A stretch of 38,251 bases of DNA. Origin: Emmonsiellopsis sp. PD_33 (Eukaryota > Ascomycota > Eurotiomycetes > Onygenales > Ajellomycetaceae). Shown piece by piece: positions 24,401-34,653 of this stretch. The notes beneath the pieces were generated by a model. It did no database searches, was not told where the DNA came from, and worked only from the letters and a program-made list of their open reading frames with translations. Made by a program: the position numbers and the translations under genes. The DNA lies in NCBI GenBank assembly GCA_032988165.1, contig JANTQF010000336.1, forward strand, positions 1-38,251, written 5' to 3'. Position 1 is the stretch's first letter. Each line of letters begins with the position of its first letter.

Positions 24401-25174
24401 ACCAGCATCCATCCCCCCTGTAATCCGCAGCATCAGCCTCAAACTCGCCCACAAATCAACTCGGTTTCGTTTCCCCCATGGCGTCTGCCGAACTAGAGTT
24501 CGCACGAGTCATGAAGCAGAATTAGATCCGGGCGGATCCGGAGTGATTGGCAAACCATCATCGATGAGAGGATAGAAATTTCTTTTTAGACTGGGCGCTT
24601 TTGGTGGGATGTGCAAGGCGGTTTGGTTTCTGGAATTGCAGCCTTGTCAGCTTAGCTCTGCAGTGGGCTGGGTAACTAGCTACGTGACTGGTTATGATGA
24701 AGGGTGTGGTTGGAAAACGATGTGCCCGTTCTTAAACGGTTAAATGTGGCCTTCCAGTTTAAAAACAAATGCCTAGTAATTTTCATATTTTCATGACTGT
24801 TTCTTTACATCTTGGAAAAATTCTAGTACATAGTTCCTGGAAGGGTTGGTTTTAATTGTCTGGGGAAGCAAAAAAGGGGGTACACAGAGAGAGGTATGTA
24901 TATAAACAGAAAAGGGAATTTCAATTCCGCTCTGCCTTTAACTGCTGTTGCTTCACTTGGCTATCAAATGAAGGGAAAAGATACTACCCCTCTTTCTCTA
25001 AGCCTCTTCAGTAGAGAGGAACGTGGCCACCCAAGCTGAGGCAACGGGATGAAGAAAACTGGAACTGGGTTTTTGGTCATATCAGACAGAAGTTGGTGAC
25101 TAGGTAGTTCAATTTGCCAATCGTTTCGGCGTTGGTCGCGGGCCATTTTCGTTCTCGATTTTGAATTCCACCTC
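18481..25174. other. about 6.7-kb gene-free, microsatellite-rich region
   Basis: No credible gene was found. Tandem repeats include (GA)12 at 18486-18509, an 11-bp unit GATCGCATAGC twice at 20347-20368, GTCAC three times at 20993-21007, GA-rich 21141-21163, GTTGC four times at 21171-21190, GATGG units at 21986-22005, TGTATG units at 22213-22240 and GCATA units at about 22418-22441. T/C-rich and GTAGGTA-like motifs are scattered throughout. Together with the rsc7 upstream region this makes a gene desert of about 7.7 kb at the boundary between the conserved left half and the accessory right half. Confidence 0.6.
20993..21007. repeat. triple GTCAC direct repeat (bZIP-like sites)
   Basis: Three head-to-tail GTCAC pentamers create two overlapping CACGTCAC sequences. 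ACGT-core sites of this kind are bound by CRE/bZIP-type factors in fungi. This is a sequence match only, with no nearby gene start to connect it to. Confidence 0.35.
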
Positions 25175-26984
25175 CTAGTCCGCCCCCTGATTGGAATCTT
25201 CTTCCATTTTACCCTCTCGAACTGCCTGCTTGTCTGCCCAGAGTTTCTTCCGTTCCAATGAGCGGGCCAAAGCCCTGTCACTGCGAATCTTTCTGTACTC
25301 TGGTATCTCGTCTGCGAGCGCGATGTCCTCGTCGAAACACCAAAAATAAATTCCGTCGCTAGTTGCCAGTCCGAAGAATGTGCCATCACCAAACCCAATT
25401 GACTTGTCCACTCCATCCCCTGCTATGAATCTTGTCAATGATTGTAATGATAGGAGCTCTGATAGCTCCGGGGGCGCAAATACCCCTCCCATGGCCCGCT
25501 CGATCTCGGAAATTTCAGCCGTATTGGAGACAGCATCCTCATAATCAACGACAACAAAGTCGTCGAAGCTATATAATATCACATCCTGAGATAAACTACA
25601 GGTTTCCCAACAGTCGGAGTCGAATTTCTTATTCGAGATTTCTGAAATCACCTCTCGGTAGAGGCGTGCGGATCCATCCTGGTGATGGGAGACAAATAAA
25701 ACATAGGAAACATACTCTTCGGATTCATCTTCTTCGGCCTCTACTTCTGGCTGAAGCTGTAGAATGCACATGCCCTGGGTGGATAAATTCCAGCACAAGT
25801 AAGAGTTTGGTCGGTCCAGCGGTGGCATGAAATATGTGGCTTTGTTGTGGGGCGCGAGTATATCATGGATGAAATATTCGGTCCCAACAATACCAGAGAA
25901 GTATCCTTCAGGCAAAATAGGAATTCCAACTTCATCGACAACATGCATCACCACCAATGTCTTTTTCTCTGGGTTAGCAAGTATGTGTACGGGCCGACAG
26001 GGAAGCTGAATCTCTGTGGGATGTTTTGACCGTGGATTCCAGGTTATGAGAGTTGTTGATTTGGATCCTACGCACAAGGCAATAGTATCTTCGACAAGAA
26101 TAAGGTCTGAAGAGTAGTCTGCATTGGGCAAGCGAGTGATGCCCTTATCCCCAGATTTATAATTCCAAACGTAACAATGTCTAAAGCAGTGGAGGTGCCG
26201 TCAAGTAAGCAGGAGCGCCAAAATAGATAAACCTGACAAGAGGAGGTAGATCTCACCCAGTCTCAGTAATAGCGGCAACAGCTGTCTGGGAAATAGCAGC
26301 ATAGTGTACGAAACCAGGACTTTCCGTGTGAAATGAAGCGGTCCGGCCATCGGCTAGCCATAATAGTTTGATAGCACCATCAGGCTGTGGTATGACGATT
26401 TTGCCGTCGTAGTATCGGACTATCCCTGAATTATCGGGCTCCTTGATAAATCCTTTGCTATACGGCCTCCCGGTAGTGCCCGCCAGCAGACGTTTTGCAC
26501 ACTTGAGAAACAACCGTGGCCAGTCTGGATCAGCTGTATCCAACGCCTCATCTCGAAAGTAGGAACGGAAGCTGCTACTACAGACTTCGGGAGACGATAG
26601 GAACTGGTTCCAGCGGTTCGATACCTGCATGACGATGTTAGAGATATATGGATAAAAAAAACACGAAAAGATCACACACTGATCTAAATAGGAAAAGATC
26701 CCATGGCTTGAGATAGGTCACTATCTTGATCGCCAGCTCCGGGGGCAGTCTGGCAATGAAGTCGACACGGAGTTTGTCAGATGAGAGGTTGTCGACAAGA
26801 TGCTGGCCTTCATCGCGAAGCTCACAGACGGGCTAAGAGAGAGTGAGATTTATACATCAGTAAGGGGATGATGCAGGCTGGTCAATGAAGGCACAAATAT
26901 ACACACCATGGCTGGTGGGCGTGTCTCCAGTGGCGCAGAGAGCTGCCTGCATACCTCTAGGTTGCCAGGAATATCTGAGCTCAT
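25175..26984 (-). CDS. F-box protein with possible beta-propeller-like C-terminus
   Basis: Four exons, 26984-26907, 26832-26680, 26624-26257 and 26180-25175, join in frame to 534 residues. An F-box spans about 50-88 (RLPPELAIKIVTYLKPWDLF, then SNRWNQFLSS across the 55-nt intron), so the protein should bind Skp1 and act as substrate receptor of an SCF ubiquitin ligase. The remainder has repeated short segments such as GHCYVWNYKSGDKG and LITWNPRSKH that resemble propeller blades, and an Asp/Glu-rich loop. The C-terminus is charged. I chose the ATG at 26984 because the nearest upstream ATG runs straight into a stop. The first exon is the least certain. All three introns have GT-AG ends. The target is unknown. 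Confidence 0.8.
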
Positions 26985-28140
26985 TGCATACAGGCAAATT
27001 TGAAGCGACGAGAGAGATATCTGCGTAGTTAATTAGGGGTGGGGTAGCCCATGCAGTCGACCTGGTTGAGTTGTGGTGATTGAGATGTGGTGTTGCGGAA
27101 GTTGAAGACCCGCTTAGTTGGTTGGCATGGGAGAGTCAAAACAAAACCACGACTCTTTTGCAGAATCAGTCTATTCATGTAATCATAGCTTAGAAACATG
27201 GGTATGGAGGAGACAGTCTACCATATCATGGATCCCATCCACTTTTCTATGATTTCGGATCAAATACCACGCAGAGAAGGCTGGAGGTTGTAGTCCGACC
27301 ACGTGACCCCCCTATCCGATCCATCCATATCGTTGGCAGTTCTCGAAACAACCAAACTCCTCCCTCCATCAGGTTATCCTTTTGGCTGCGTTCCCCAGCA
27401 ACATTACACCTCCATGCTACAGCCAAATACCTAGGGGTTAATTCCATGAGCCTCCTACGACACCCGGCATCCAATTTCATGCGAAAAAACGCGATCGATT
27501 AACCTCCACCGCGCAGCACTAACCGCACAACAACTTAGCTTCAATACTGAAAAGAGGTAGTAGTAGCACCCTACACCTCCCCCGTTGGCAACAGTTTCAG
27601 TAGACATTTTTCACGCCTTCGTTGACAGCAGTTTGGATGATAATTACACTTCTTCACCGGCAGCGGTCTCGCAGTGATACTATTCCTTACCTGCCTTGTT
27701 CAGAGTAAAGGAGGAAGTGAGAGGACAGTCACTTGAATGCAAACCGTGAATACATCCATGGCGGGTAGGACCCATAAGATCCTACCCCATTTCTTTCCGT
27801 CTTTTACCTTTCCTTTCCCCTCTTTACTACGACGAGCTCCATTGAAGCATCAACTTTTAGAGTTCGGGGATATGGAGTTAAATGGTAGAATTGGGTTCCG
27901 AATGTTGCCTATTTTGCTCTGCCGATGAGTCTGAAGCTTGTAGGAAAAGGAGGATGCGGGAACTCAGGGAAGCTTAATTTTTTCGTCTTTGAAAACGATG
28001 ATATCATCGTCAAGAGGTAATCATTATTTGATTTCCGCCCTTTGGACTTATTTATCTCCTGTTCATCCTCAACCGAAGGAAGGCCCCAGACAAAACTAAA
28101 CCAACAAAGACAAGAGAGAAAGAAAGAAAGGGAAGGAACT
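26985..28140. promoter_or_regulatory. divergent upstream region between two F-box genes
   Basis: About 1.16 kb between the start codons of a minus-strand and a plus-strand F-box gene. I saw no credible coding frame; the 77-codon minus-strand frame at 27247-27480 has no recognisable features. Purine-rich leader sequence (GAGAGAAAGAAAG) precedes the plus-strand ATG. Confidence 0.5.
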
Positions 28141-29444
28141 ATGGGCAACAAAATGGCCATGTCTGCCCCCGGTATTGCGCACCGACGCGTTCAGCCCGCA
28201 TTATTCAAACCCCATCTACCTTTCGAGTCCGCAGCTCAACGTCAGAAATCAAAATCCAACACTGGAAAACAACCACGGAAGGTATGTCGGTTGGAGTCAA
28301 CTGAACGGAAGCAGGCGCTACCCAAGAGAACGCTGGGCGATCTTCCCCCTGAGATTTTGGTCAATATCTTGGTCGAGCAGGCGGATTTGGCAACTCTGGA
28401 GGCGGTGCGGCAGCTCAACTCAAGCTACAAACATCTGGTTGAGTCTCTCCTGGAATACAAGCTTGTACGCCAGCATGCATCTCACACTATGCGGGTTATT
28501 CATGCCGCTAGAATCGCACCCTTCGTTACTGCGCGCCAGCTCTTCACCGAAATGTGCCGGCCATGGTGCCGAACGTGTGGTGATGGGGTGTTTGGGCCTT
28601 TCATCTTCCTCCCAAAGCTAAGCCGCTGCTGCAATCGATGTCTCAAGAACGACAAACGCCCCCTTGCTGTAGCACCCATGGAATACTTACTAGTGAACTA
28701 CTTTCTTGATCGAGACACGATCAAGGAGAGCCTCCCGACCGTTCATGCATTCCCAGGCATATACGGCGATATGCGAGGATATTGCACTATCAAATGGACA
28801 GAGGAACTATTCAAAGGCCAAGACGCTGTGGCCGTGGCACTTTCATGGTTTTTTGATTGGCGGCGTGGGCAAAATGAACAGGGAGCAGCACAGAAAGAAA
28901 GGGAGGGTGTGGACAAGGTAGTCGGTATTCTGCGCGTATGGAACAGGCTAGATACGGCCGGGCCATGGAACTGTATGAGAGACGGCGGAAGTCTTTGGTA
29001 ACAAAGGCGGAAAAAAAGCGGAAAGGTTGGCGGAAAAGGCTGCCAAACGGGAACTACCGAGGGTACCTCTGGCTCTTGCGGTTCCTCCCCTCACCGATGA
29101 TGTGCTGCGAAAATGGAAATCTATGGCCGCAACGGATCTGTCATACTGGGATAAACGAAAGGGGGGGATAATCTGGGGTCTGCTGTACTGCTTGTACTCT
29201 ACTGTGCACCCAACTCAGGCGCAACCGGAGAGCTGTTCGATAGTATTGTTTGCGGTGGGCAAATGAGCGAGCATATACGCTGGAGACGATTCCGCAGCAC
29301 TTCAAGAGTTGTCATGTCGTTGGCAAGATTCGGCCTCATATTCGGAATTACCAGTTGGATAACTTTGTTGTGACTGTGGACGGAACGAGATGGCGAGGGA
29401 TACCAAGGAATCCAATGAGGCTCTCACATCTCACTTTGCTTTGA
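28141..29444 (+). pseudogene. F-box gene with frame-broken C-terminal half
   Basis: The frame starting at 28141 gives 286 residues and stops at 29001. It has an F-box at about 63-105 (TLGDLPPEILVNILVEQ...) and a Cys-rich segment (C139, C143, C146, C163, C164, C167) with FGPFIFLPKLSRCC, which I associate with a family of larger fungal F-box proteins. The natural C-terminus continues past the stop in other frames. An Arg/Glu coiled segment starting ARYGRAMELYERRR (about 28947) is one frame away. LAEKAAKRELPR and the LTDDVLRKWK segment (about 29027-29160) are in the third frame. ERAYTLETIPQHFKSCHVVG (about 29265 on) is back in the second. No intron of normal size explains these steps, so I infer at least three indels. 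A shortened functional protein from the first 286 codons, or assembly errors, remain possible. Confidence 0.7.
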
Positions 29445-30968
29445 TTCTGGAAACTGAACAGGAATAAAAGTTGAAAGGAAATGCCCGTTTCTCTTTCCCT
29501 CCGAAGTATATAGCCCGAACCGATTTTCGCATTTTTCGATTTGTAGTTGTTCTTTTTTTTATTATCGATGGAGGTATTATATTTCCCTAATGATCCCTTC
29601 TTGCTTATTTTGGTCTTATATACACAGCATATAAACATGGCTTAGTTGCAAAGGAAGCATGTGCAGAGATGATTGTGGGTTACATATGGAGTGGAGATGG
29701 TAATTAATGATGAAGAGTAGGAGAATGGGAGTGTCAAGAAAGAATGAAACATGACGGTAGAGCTACAGAGGCTGCTACTTTATAGTATGATAGGCATATT
29801 GATTTCTTCGGCGTTCCCATGAAGCATCCAATCCATCAGACCTTTTCTTTCCAGGTACTGGACATCTAGCTACCGGATATTTCAATGGCTATACAGCAAT
29901 CCAGTGAATAATAACGTTGTCCAACCATGCAGTCAGCAAGGTTTTCCCTAACATTACCTTCAGGATTTCATGACAGCTCAGCAAATGAAGCAGCGTTTAT
30001 CTCTATCGCCTTCCTGACGCCCCAAGGTCCAGCCCACGGCTCAATCTGCGTGGTTTGAGCAAGAAAACAAACTCAAATTCTAGCAGACGGCTTTCGAGCT
30101 GTCCTGGGATAGCCAGCCATCGGTCTATCTTCCGGTCAATCAGCGGGACTTTCGGCTCTGGCTTTACGATGCTCGGCAGTCCGTTGGGTTCTGATTCCCG
30201 GCGCTGACTTGGCCAATGTTGCACCGAACCAGCAGCGCTTCTGGCCGCCCAATCACAAGCCTAAGATGTAGGTGCCCGCGCTTAGCTCTTGGGCGGGTTC
30301 CAGTTAAAGGCTTAACTAAGCAGTGGGGGGTTGTCTCCCCTCTAGGCTCTATTGCCTTGTCAACCGATATCACTTACCGATTCCTGCCCTGTGCTCCACT
30401 ATCACTGATGGGCAGTCTTGAACAAGATGTGCTAGGGCGTCGACGTCATGTCAGACTCCTACATGAACAGCTGCCATTCGGGATATCATCACCAACAGGA
30501 TCCGATCTCGAGCACCTAATAATAAGGCTGTCAGATTGAAGACTCGAAGCACTCACAGCTCATCAAAGATCTGAACAGCGATGAATGAGTCCAATACACC
30601 CTGAATTTCCCAAACCTGGTTGAGTTACCACTTAGAAGGCAGTCCTCCTCTGGTGAATGTCCGCAAATGCACGGCTTAAGGCCCGCTTAAGCCTTTTATC
30701 TCCGGCTAGCACATCCTAGTTGACTAGGTCTTAATCGTCGATGTCGGGAAACAGTGGCGTACAGAGTGCCGACCATGCTTGACAAACGCTTCGGCATTTC
30801 GTCCATTAAAATGGACCGATTTCCACAGACCCAGTCCGGGAAATAACTGTCTGTTGGTCTACCCATATGATTTATAAGGAGCTGTGCACCTTGTTGATTG
30901 CGTGCAATGATGTGATTTTCTTCGGTGAACCTATCTCCGTTCAGTTGACCTTGGTTTTTTTTTTCAGG
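29445..30968. promoter_or_regulatory. spacer and upstream region of the P450 gene
   Basis: No gene is supported in this 1.5 kb. CCAAT pentamers occur near 30211 and 30247. Two inverted repeats lie 240-300 bp before the P450 start: GGCTTAAG/CTTAAGCC with a 5-nt gap at 30673-30693, and CCTAGT/ACTAGG with a 2-nt gap at 30715-30728. They could be sites for dimeric transcription factors. A T-run ending in CAG just before the P450 ATG looks like a 3' splice site, so a 5' UTR intron is possible. Confidence 0.45.
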
Positions 30969-32770
30969 ATGTTGGACGATTTGTTGCTGTCTTTCACCCA
31001 CTTCTACCCCTATATATTGGCCTGCCTTTTCCTCATCTATATTACGAGCAACTATTACAACCATGGCCTTAACCGCATTCCAGGCCCTTTTTGGGCCAAA
31101 TTTACTGATCTATGGCGATTCATTGACGTATATGGCCGGCGCCCTGATATAACCCACATCGAACTTCACAAAAAATACGGCGATGTTGTACGACTGGGCC
31201 CAAATACGTTGTCGTTTGCAGACCCCAAAGCTTTGAAGGCAATATATGGCCTAAATAAGGGTTATGTCAAGGTGAATCTACCTTGATTGCTTCAATACTT
31301 AAACCCGGAAAAAGCTCACGCCCTTCAGTCCGCTTTTTATCCTGTGCAGATGCCTATTGCCAAAGGCGAGCTTCTACCATCCCTTTTCTCCTCTACAGAC
31401 GAGGCATTCCACGCAAACCTACGGAGGTCAGTGAACAACGCCTTCTCGATGAGCGCTTTGGTGCAGTATGAGCCAATGGTGGATGAGACCACCGAGTTAT
31501 TCCTAGATCAGACGGACAAATTCTTTGTCTCGCACAATCAAACGTGCAACTTCTCAAGATGGCTACAGTTTTATGCGTTTGACGTGATTGGAGCTATCAC
31601 ATACAGCAAGCGGCATGGGTTTATTGACAACAATGAAGATATCGATGGAATCGTGGCTAGTCTAGCAAAGATTTTTGACTATGCTGCTCCGGTAAGTTGC
31701 GATTCCAACCACGCTTCCACCTCTCCCTGTCTAGTTTTGAGTACTAAATAGAGATCTAGGTTGGACAAATGCCCTGGCTAGACTCTATCTTTTGGAAGAA
31801 CCCCCTCCTTAATCTGCTCGAAAAATTCGGCATTCGAGAGAACTCATCATCAGTTGCGAAATTTGCCTCTGCAAGAATGGCCGAAAGATTACGAGGTGTT
31901 TCATCGGACGACACTGAAAAAGGAGCAACCACGCACCAGGGTCAACGCGACGATCTACTCTCGATGTTTCTGAAAGCCCAGAAGGCTCGCCCGGATTTCA
32001 TGACCGACAAAAGAGTCCTCACCATGGCAACATCAATGGCATTTGCAGGTTCAGAGACAACTGCAATAAGTCTAGCGGCAGTCTTCTACCATATAATGAA
32101 AAACCCAACCTGTCTTCAGAAACTGGTAGCTGAGATACAAACAGCAGTGGACAACGGCACAATTGAAAACCGAGCCACTGGTATCGTCTCATGGAAGGAA
32201 TCGCAGACGCTCCCATACCTAGATGCATGTATCAAGGAAGCATTCCGCGTCCATCCTGCCGCAGGCATTCCGTTGGAAAGAATAACCCCCTCCAGCGGTG
32301 TGGATATATGTGGACAGCACGTTGCCGGAAACACGATCGTCGGATGCAGCCCATGGGTCATCCATCGTAGGCCAGAGATTTTTGGCGAGGATGCAGATGT
32401 CTTCCGTCCAGAGCGCTGGCTGGATTCAGATCCTGCGAAGATTAGGGAGATGAATGGGAATATGTTCCATTTTGGCGCCGGGGCGAGAACCTGTATTGGA
32501 AAGAATATTAGCTTGATGGAGATTTATAAGCTAGTTCCTAGTTTTTTGAGGAGGTTTGAGGTATGTGGCTACGGGAATCATAATCATTGCCTCCCTTTTT
32601 GTGCTATATTTGGGTGGCCGTTTCGAATAGGGAAATATGCTGACTCCGCTATTTTTTGGCAGGTATCTTTCAACAACCCATCTGACACCTGGAAGCTGCA
32701 TAATGCATGGTTCGTACGGCAGCTCAATTTCAATGTTAAGTTTTCCTCGAAGAAAATAAATTGCGAATAG
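30969..32770 (+). CDS. Cytochrome P450 monooxygenase, membrane-anchored
   Basis: Four exons, 30969-31271, 31329-31691, 31760-32560 and 32663-32770, give 524 residues, normal for a microsomal fungal P450. The N-terminus has a hydrophobic anchor (about 5-26), then the proline-rich hinge RIPGPFW. Key motifs are intact: I-helix AGSETT (318-323), K-helix EAFR (382-385), FRPERW (437-442) and haem loop FGAGARTCIG with ligand Cys467. The style is that of the pisatin demethylase / benzoate hydroxylase-like fungal P450s; the substrate is unknown. All introns fall between codons. Intron 3 (102 nt) is a multiple of three without a stop, so retained transcripts would stay in frame. I chose the ATG at 30969 over one at 30867 because it begins directly before the anchor. 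No other biosynthetic gene is adjacent. Confidence 0.92.
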
Positions 32771-33100
32771 GGGGACGCGATAGAAGAATGGATTGAGTTT
32801 GTTGAGAGGTGTAACTTCCTCCCAAACTTGACAGAAATGATAAACATGTTATTTGATGCCCGTTACACCATAATGAATAAAACTTCCAGAATATACCATG
32901 ATATAATCCACGTACAATTATATCTCCAAGTACAACTAGGCAAAATGCCTACCCACCAAATCCGTACTGAATTGGGGCTTAGGGCTAGGGCAAGGCCAAA
33001 CTTCCTCTATCCATCAACCACTTCAACAAGGATATAACATTGAACAAGCCCTCCGCTACTGAAAGACTAATGGAAACTGAGGTTGGGATAAAGAAATCCT
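32771..33100. other. spacer between convergent P450 and F-box genes
   Basis: 330 bp of AT-rich sequence between two convergent stop codons, probably the two 3' UTRs. No feature is recognised. Confidence 0.5.
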
Positions 33101-34471
33101 CTAATTATCGGATGGAAAAGGGTCCTCAAACCCATCGCCTACCCGGCCTAAGCTATACCGTCCCTCTTGAGTGCGAAAGCGAATTGTGGCCTCGGCGCAT
33201 GCATGACGGACGTTATCAAGGCTGGCATTATCCAAATCACCTTTAAGGATAATTTCCTTGAGATTAGGAGTCTGGTCCAGCGCTGAGACAATGTGGCGCT
33301 CCACTCCCATTGCCAGTTCATCAGCAGCTTTTTCGTCGATTCCTGCTATCTGTAATTTTTCGATTGTGGAAGGGAGTATGTTGCGGAAAATAGAGGCATG
33401 TGTGGGATCTGCCCACGGATCCAGGGCAGACAGCATCGCGCGATTGATGCGCAAATACTTGAGGGCAGTGAACTCAGTAAACGATGTAAATCCGCGTTCC
33501 ACATCGTCGATCTCGACCGGAGCAATATCAAGCCAAATGGTCTCAAGGCTATCCTTGGCATGGCGGAGGCAATCAATAATATCCTGGGCACTGAAAGTCT
33601 CCAACTCATGGTACGAAGCGTAGAAATTCAGGTGATATTTGAAGGAACGCAGATTTTTGCAGATTGTGACCAGCTCTCGGGGCCCATCCATCTCCCAAGC
33701 ACAACTCATTTCAATATGGGTTATTGGGGAGTTTCCCGTCCCAGTCAAAGGCCAGGTCTCTATAAGCCTACGGGAATGGAATCTTCGCATGTTTGGTAAG
33801 CGGAAAAATGGCAGTGCTAGTGGTGAGCCGAAGTATCCGTCGTCGAAAGCCCGGATATCCAAATACACTGAGGAAAGCGACGAGAGAAAAGGCTGTGAGA
33901 GGTTTGATGCCCGAGAAACCACCCACGGAACGTATTTGCCAAACGAGGGGAGTTGTATATCCAGGCGTGTCAAGTTGGGCAGTAGAGTCAAGAGCAGTGC
34001 AATCCATGCATCTTCATTGAAATCCCTCAGGTCTTTCATCCAAAACCTCCTCTCGCGGTCAGACAGAGTCAAGGATTTAACCCTTTCATTCAGCAGGGCA
34101 AAGTTGTATTCCCGGCCATCATGATTTACATAGTCCAAACCAATATCGCCGGAATCGTCAGCGAACACTGAAATTTCGTAGTCAAGGCGTTCATATTGGG
34201 TGAGATCATCGATTTCGCTTTGGTCTTTTGGGCTCCAAGCATAGACAAGTAACGACCGAATATAGGGCGCAAGGAACGGTTTGGTAGTAATAGTATGGAC
34301 GAGGGGAGCAATTCTCTTCCCGCGGTGGATAACAAGTTTTTCGAGCAAGATTGGCAGAAGCAAAGCGTAGAAATGGCGGGAACAACGTAACAAGCCAAAG
34401 CGATCATGAACATCGAGCTGCCTCGTTATAGCCCACAAAATCTCGGTGGGCAGAGAGTCCAGGGTGACCAT
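33101..34471 (-). CDS. F-box protein with LRR-like C-terminal region
   Basis: Single-exon gene of 456 residues. The F-box is at the extreme N-terminus (about 5-45: LDSLPTEILWAITRQLDVHDRFGLLRCSRHF by pattern), as in many fungal SCF substrate receptors. The rest contains scattered leucine-rich segments (LPNLTRLDIQLPSFG, LKYLRINRAML, TPNLKEIILKGD) that look like irregular LRRs and would form a substrate-binding surface. The open frame extends 43 codons upstream without an ATG; I chose the ATG at 34471, which directly precedes the F-box. It is divergent from the NLR-like gene with 182 bp between start codons. No frame damage is visible. The target is unknown. Confidence 0.82.
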   Translation of the reverse strand: MVTLDSLPTEILWAITRQLDVHDRFGLLRCSRHFYALLLPILLEKLVIHRGKRIAPLVHTITTKPFLAPYIRSLLVYAWSPKDQSEIDDLTQYERLDYEISVFADDSGDIGLDYVNHDGREYNFALLNERVKSLTLSDRERRFWMKDLRDFNEDAWIALLLTLLPNLTRLDIQLPSFGKYVPWVVSRASNLSQPFLSSLSSVYLDIRAFDDGYFGSPLALPFFRLPNMRRFHSRRLIETWPLTGTGNSPITHIEMSCAWEMDGPRELVTICKNLRSFKYHLNFYASYHELETFSAQDIIDCLRHAKDSLETIWLDIAPVEIDDVERGFTSFTEFTALKYLRINRAMLSALDPWADPTHASIFRNILPSTIEKLQIAGIDEKAADELAMGVERHIVSALDQTPNLKEIILKGDLDNASLDNVRHACAEATIRFRTQEGRYSLGRVGDGFEDPFPSDN

Positions 34472-34653
34472 TTCTGAGATGTTTGGCCGGGTTTCATGGA
34501 TGATGTAGATATATTGGTGTGCGCGGGGCTGAGAAATACAACACGCTAGATAATAAGCTAAGGACGTGGGGTTAAGGATACGATCCTGAGTCCTCGACAC
34601 TCTTGATTCTTGGTCTATCTTGATTCATCCTAGTTCCCCCTTTAACCTTCAAG
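34472..34653. promoter_or_regulatory. short bidirectional promoter between F-box and NLR-like genes
   Basis: Only 182 bp separate the two start codons, so both genes must share core promoter space. A 9-bp direct repeat TCTTGATTC occurs at 34601-34609 and 34619-34627, 18 bp apart, and a small inverted repeat AGGAT/ATCCT lies around 34576-34588. Shared regulation is inferred. Confidence 0.6.

Noticed and set aside
30969..32770. P450 as part of a secondary-metabolite gene cluster
   Set aside because: No synthase, transporter or other tailoring gene lies next to it in this window.
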